NCBI GenBank assembly: GCA_030152225.1
Contig: JASLHL010000217.1
Span: 1 to 7,326 of the forward strand
DNA length: 7,326 nucleotides
From: Flavobacterium sp.
GTDB lineage: Bacteria; Bacteroidota; Bacteroidia; Flavobacteriales; Flavobacteriaceae
Direction: 5' to 3'
A program made the translations under genes and the position numbers. The notes under the pieces are model-generated. The model worked only from the letters and a program-made list of their open reading frames with translations, was not told where the DNA came from and made no database searches. Positions 6,498 to 7,326 of the stretch are shown in pieces. Numbering within the stretch: the stretch's first letter is position 1; the number at the start of each line of letters is the position of its first letter.

Positions 6498-7326
6498 TTA
6501 TTTTTCCTGATTATTTACTTTGTGCCAAATCATTACTTGGTTTCCAAATATTTTAGAGAATCCTTTTACGTCTTCTCCTGTCCAAGCATTGTTCATTTCT
6601 CCGTAACTACCAAATTGGTTAGACATTAAGTCGTGTACCGATTCGATACCTACCACCACAAAACGGTGTGGATGTAATTCTACAAATACCTTACCACTAA
6701 CGGTTTGCTGTGTACTTGAAAGAAATGCTTCCATATCTCTCATAATTGGATCGTGAAATTGTCCTTCGTGTAAATAATTTCCGTAAAAAGAAGCCAATTG
6801 CTCTTTCCAGCTCAATTGCCACTTCGTCAACGTATGTTTTTCTAAAGTATGGTGTGCTTTTACCAAAATAATTGGTCCGGCAGCTTCAAAACCTACTCTT
6901 CCTTTAATTCCGATAATTGTATCTCCAACGTGAATATCTCTACCAATTCCGAATGGTTGAGCCATTTCTTGCAATTGCTGAATTACTTCCGTTGGTTTCA
7001 TTACTGATCCGTTCAACGCTACTGGTTCTCCTTTTTCGAAGGTAATTTCTATTGTTTCAGGAGTTGATTTAGTAATAGGCGTTGGCCAAGCATCTTCTGG
7101 TAAATATTGATGAGAAGTTAAGGTTTCTTTTCCTCCTACAGAAGTTCCCCACAATCCTTTGTTGATTGAGTATTGTGCTTTTTCGGCATTGATTTCAACT
7201 CCGTGTTTTTGTAAGAAATCTATTTCTTCTTCTCTGCTTAATTTTAAATCTCTAATTGGCGTAATAATCTGCACATTAGGTACCAAAATATTAAAAATCA
7301 TATCGAAACGAACCTGATCATTCCCT
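6498..7326 (-). CDS. argG: Argininosuccinate synthase, C-terminal part (5' end outside the window)
   Basis: ArgG joins citrulline and aspartate using ATP to give argininosuccinate. The open frame continues past the right edge, so 275 residues are visible; the frame enters as GNDQVRFDMIF, which matches the conserved GxGNDQVRFE segment, and the Met at 7301 is internal and not the start. About 120 residues are missing, including the N-terminal ATP-binding SGGLD loop. Visible landmarks are ITPIRDLKLSREEEI (residues 21-35 of the fragment), YSINKGLWGTSVGG (52-65), which replaces the YS.D.NL.G form of most bacteria and is typical of Bacteroidetes ArgG, GIKGRVGFEAAGP (139-151), and LTKWQ in the C-terminal multimerisation region. 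It is the first visible gene of the operon, 5 nt before argC. Identity is secure despite the truncation by the window. Confidence 0.95.
   Translation of the reverse strand, partial: GNDQVRFDMIFNILVPNVQIITPIRDLKLSREEEIDFLQKHGVEINAEKAQYSINKGLWGTSVGGKETLTSHQYLPEDAWPTPITKSTPETIEITFEKGEPVALNGSVMKPTEVIQQLQEMAQPFGIGRDIHVGDTIIGIKGRVGFEAAGPIILVKAHHTLEKHTLTKWQLSWKEQLASFYGNYLHEGQFHDPIMRDMEAFLSSTQQTVSGKVFVELHPHRFVVVGIESVHDLMSNQFGSYGEMNNAWTGEDVKGFSKIFGNQVMIWHKVNNQEK

Larger units (their letters stand above)
159..7326 (-). other. Arginine biosynthesis operon argG-argC-argD-argF'-argB-argE-argH (promoter-proximal end cut by the window)
   Basis: Seven genes on one strand are separated by 5, 12, 10, 6, 34 and 2 nt, with no terminator-like hairpin between them, which is strong evidence for one polycistronic transcript. 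Together they cover every step from N-acylglutamate to arginine. A gene for the first acylation is absent; in Bacteroidetes a GNAT-type acyltransferase is often found just upstream of argG, which would lie beyond 7326. No leader, promoter or ArgR-type operator is visible because the 5' end of the unit is outside. There is no room for a native terminator after argH, because the insertion element begins 18 nt beyond the stop. Confidence 0.85.

Noticed and set aside
7299..7301. ATG at 7301 as the start of argG
   Set aside because: The frame stays open to the edge and the preceding codons encode the conserved GNDQVRFD segment of ArgG, so this Met is internal.
1..7326. A hidden novel system, tRNA/rRNA genes, CRISPR array or phage genes
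   Set aside because: The conserved arg genes and the IS end account for practically the whole window; gaps between genes are at most 34 nt, and I saw no spaced direct repeats or RNA-gene signatures.

Overview
This window is almost entirely one arginine-biosynthesis operon on the minus strand, with the right-hand end of an insertion sequence at the left edge on the plus strand. The DNA is AT-rich. The proteins resemble those of Bacteroidetes, most likely Flavobacteriaceae: ArgG carries the YSINKGLWGTSVGGKET stretch, the carbamoyltransferase is the ArgF' (acylornithine) type rather than a normal ornithine carbamoyltransferase, and the starts mostly lack strong Shine-Dalgarno sequences. Genus cannot be fixed from the window.

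Layout, in the direction of transcription (high to low coordinates): argG (7326-6498, 5' end outside the window), argC (6492-5521), argD (5508-4369), argF' (4358-3369), argB (3362-2586), argE (2551-1493) and argH (1490-159). The gaps are 5, 12, 10, 6, 34 and 2 nt, so this looks like a single transcription unit whose promoter lies beyond the right edge. There is no gene-free stretch over 300 bases and no RNA gene, CRISPR array or phage gene that I can see.

The encoded enzymes run as a linear pathway. ArgB phosphorylates N-acylglutamate, ArgC reduces it to the semialdehyde, ArgD transaminates it to N-acylornithine, ArgF' carbamoylates this to N-acylcitrulline, ArgE removes the acyl group to give citrulline, and ArgG and ArgH convert citrulline plus aspartate to arginine plus fumarate. 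Because carbamoylation comes before deacylation, the acyl group is removed at citrulline and not at ornithine. By homology with Bacteroides fragilis ArgF' the acyl group is probably succinyl, but the specificity-determining residue here is Ala90, not the Pro of the succinyl enzyme or the Glu of the acetyl enzyme. The first step (N-acylglutamate synthesis) and carbamoyl-phosphate synthase are not in the window.

At the left edge (1-110, plus strand) are the last 35 codons of an IS3-family transposase, followed by a likely terminal repeat ending near position 140. The element stops only 18 nt beyond the argH stop codon and faces the operon convergently, so the operon's native 3' end and terminator have probably been displaced. 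I found no undescribed multi-gene system; the points most worth a second look are ArgF' substrate specificity and the IS junction.
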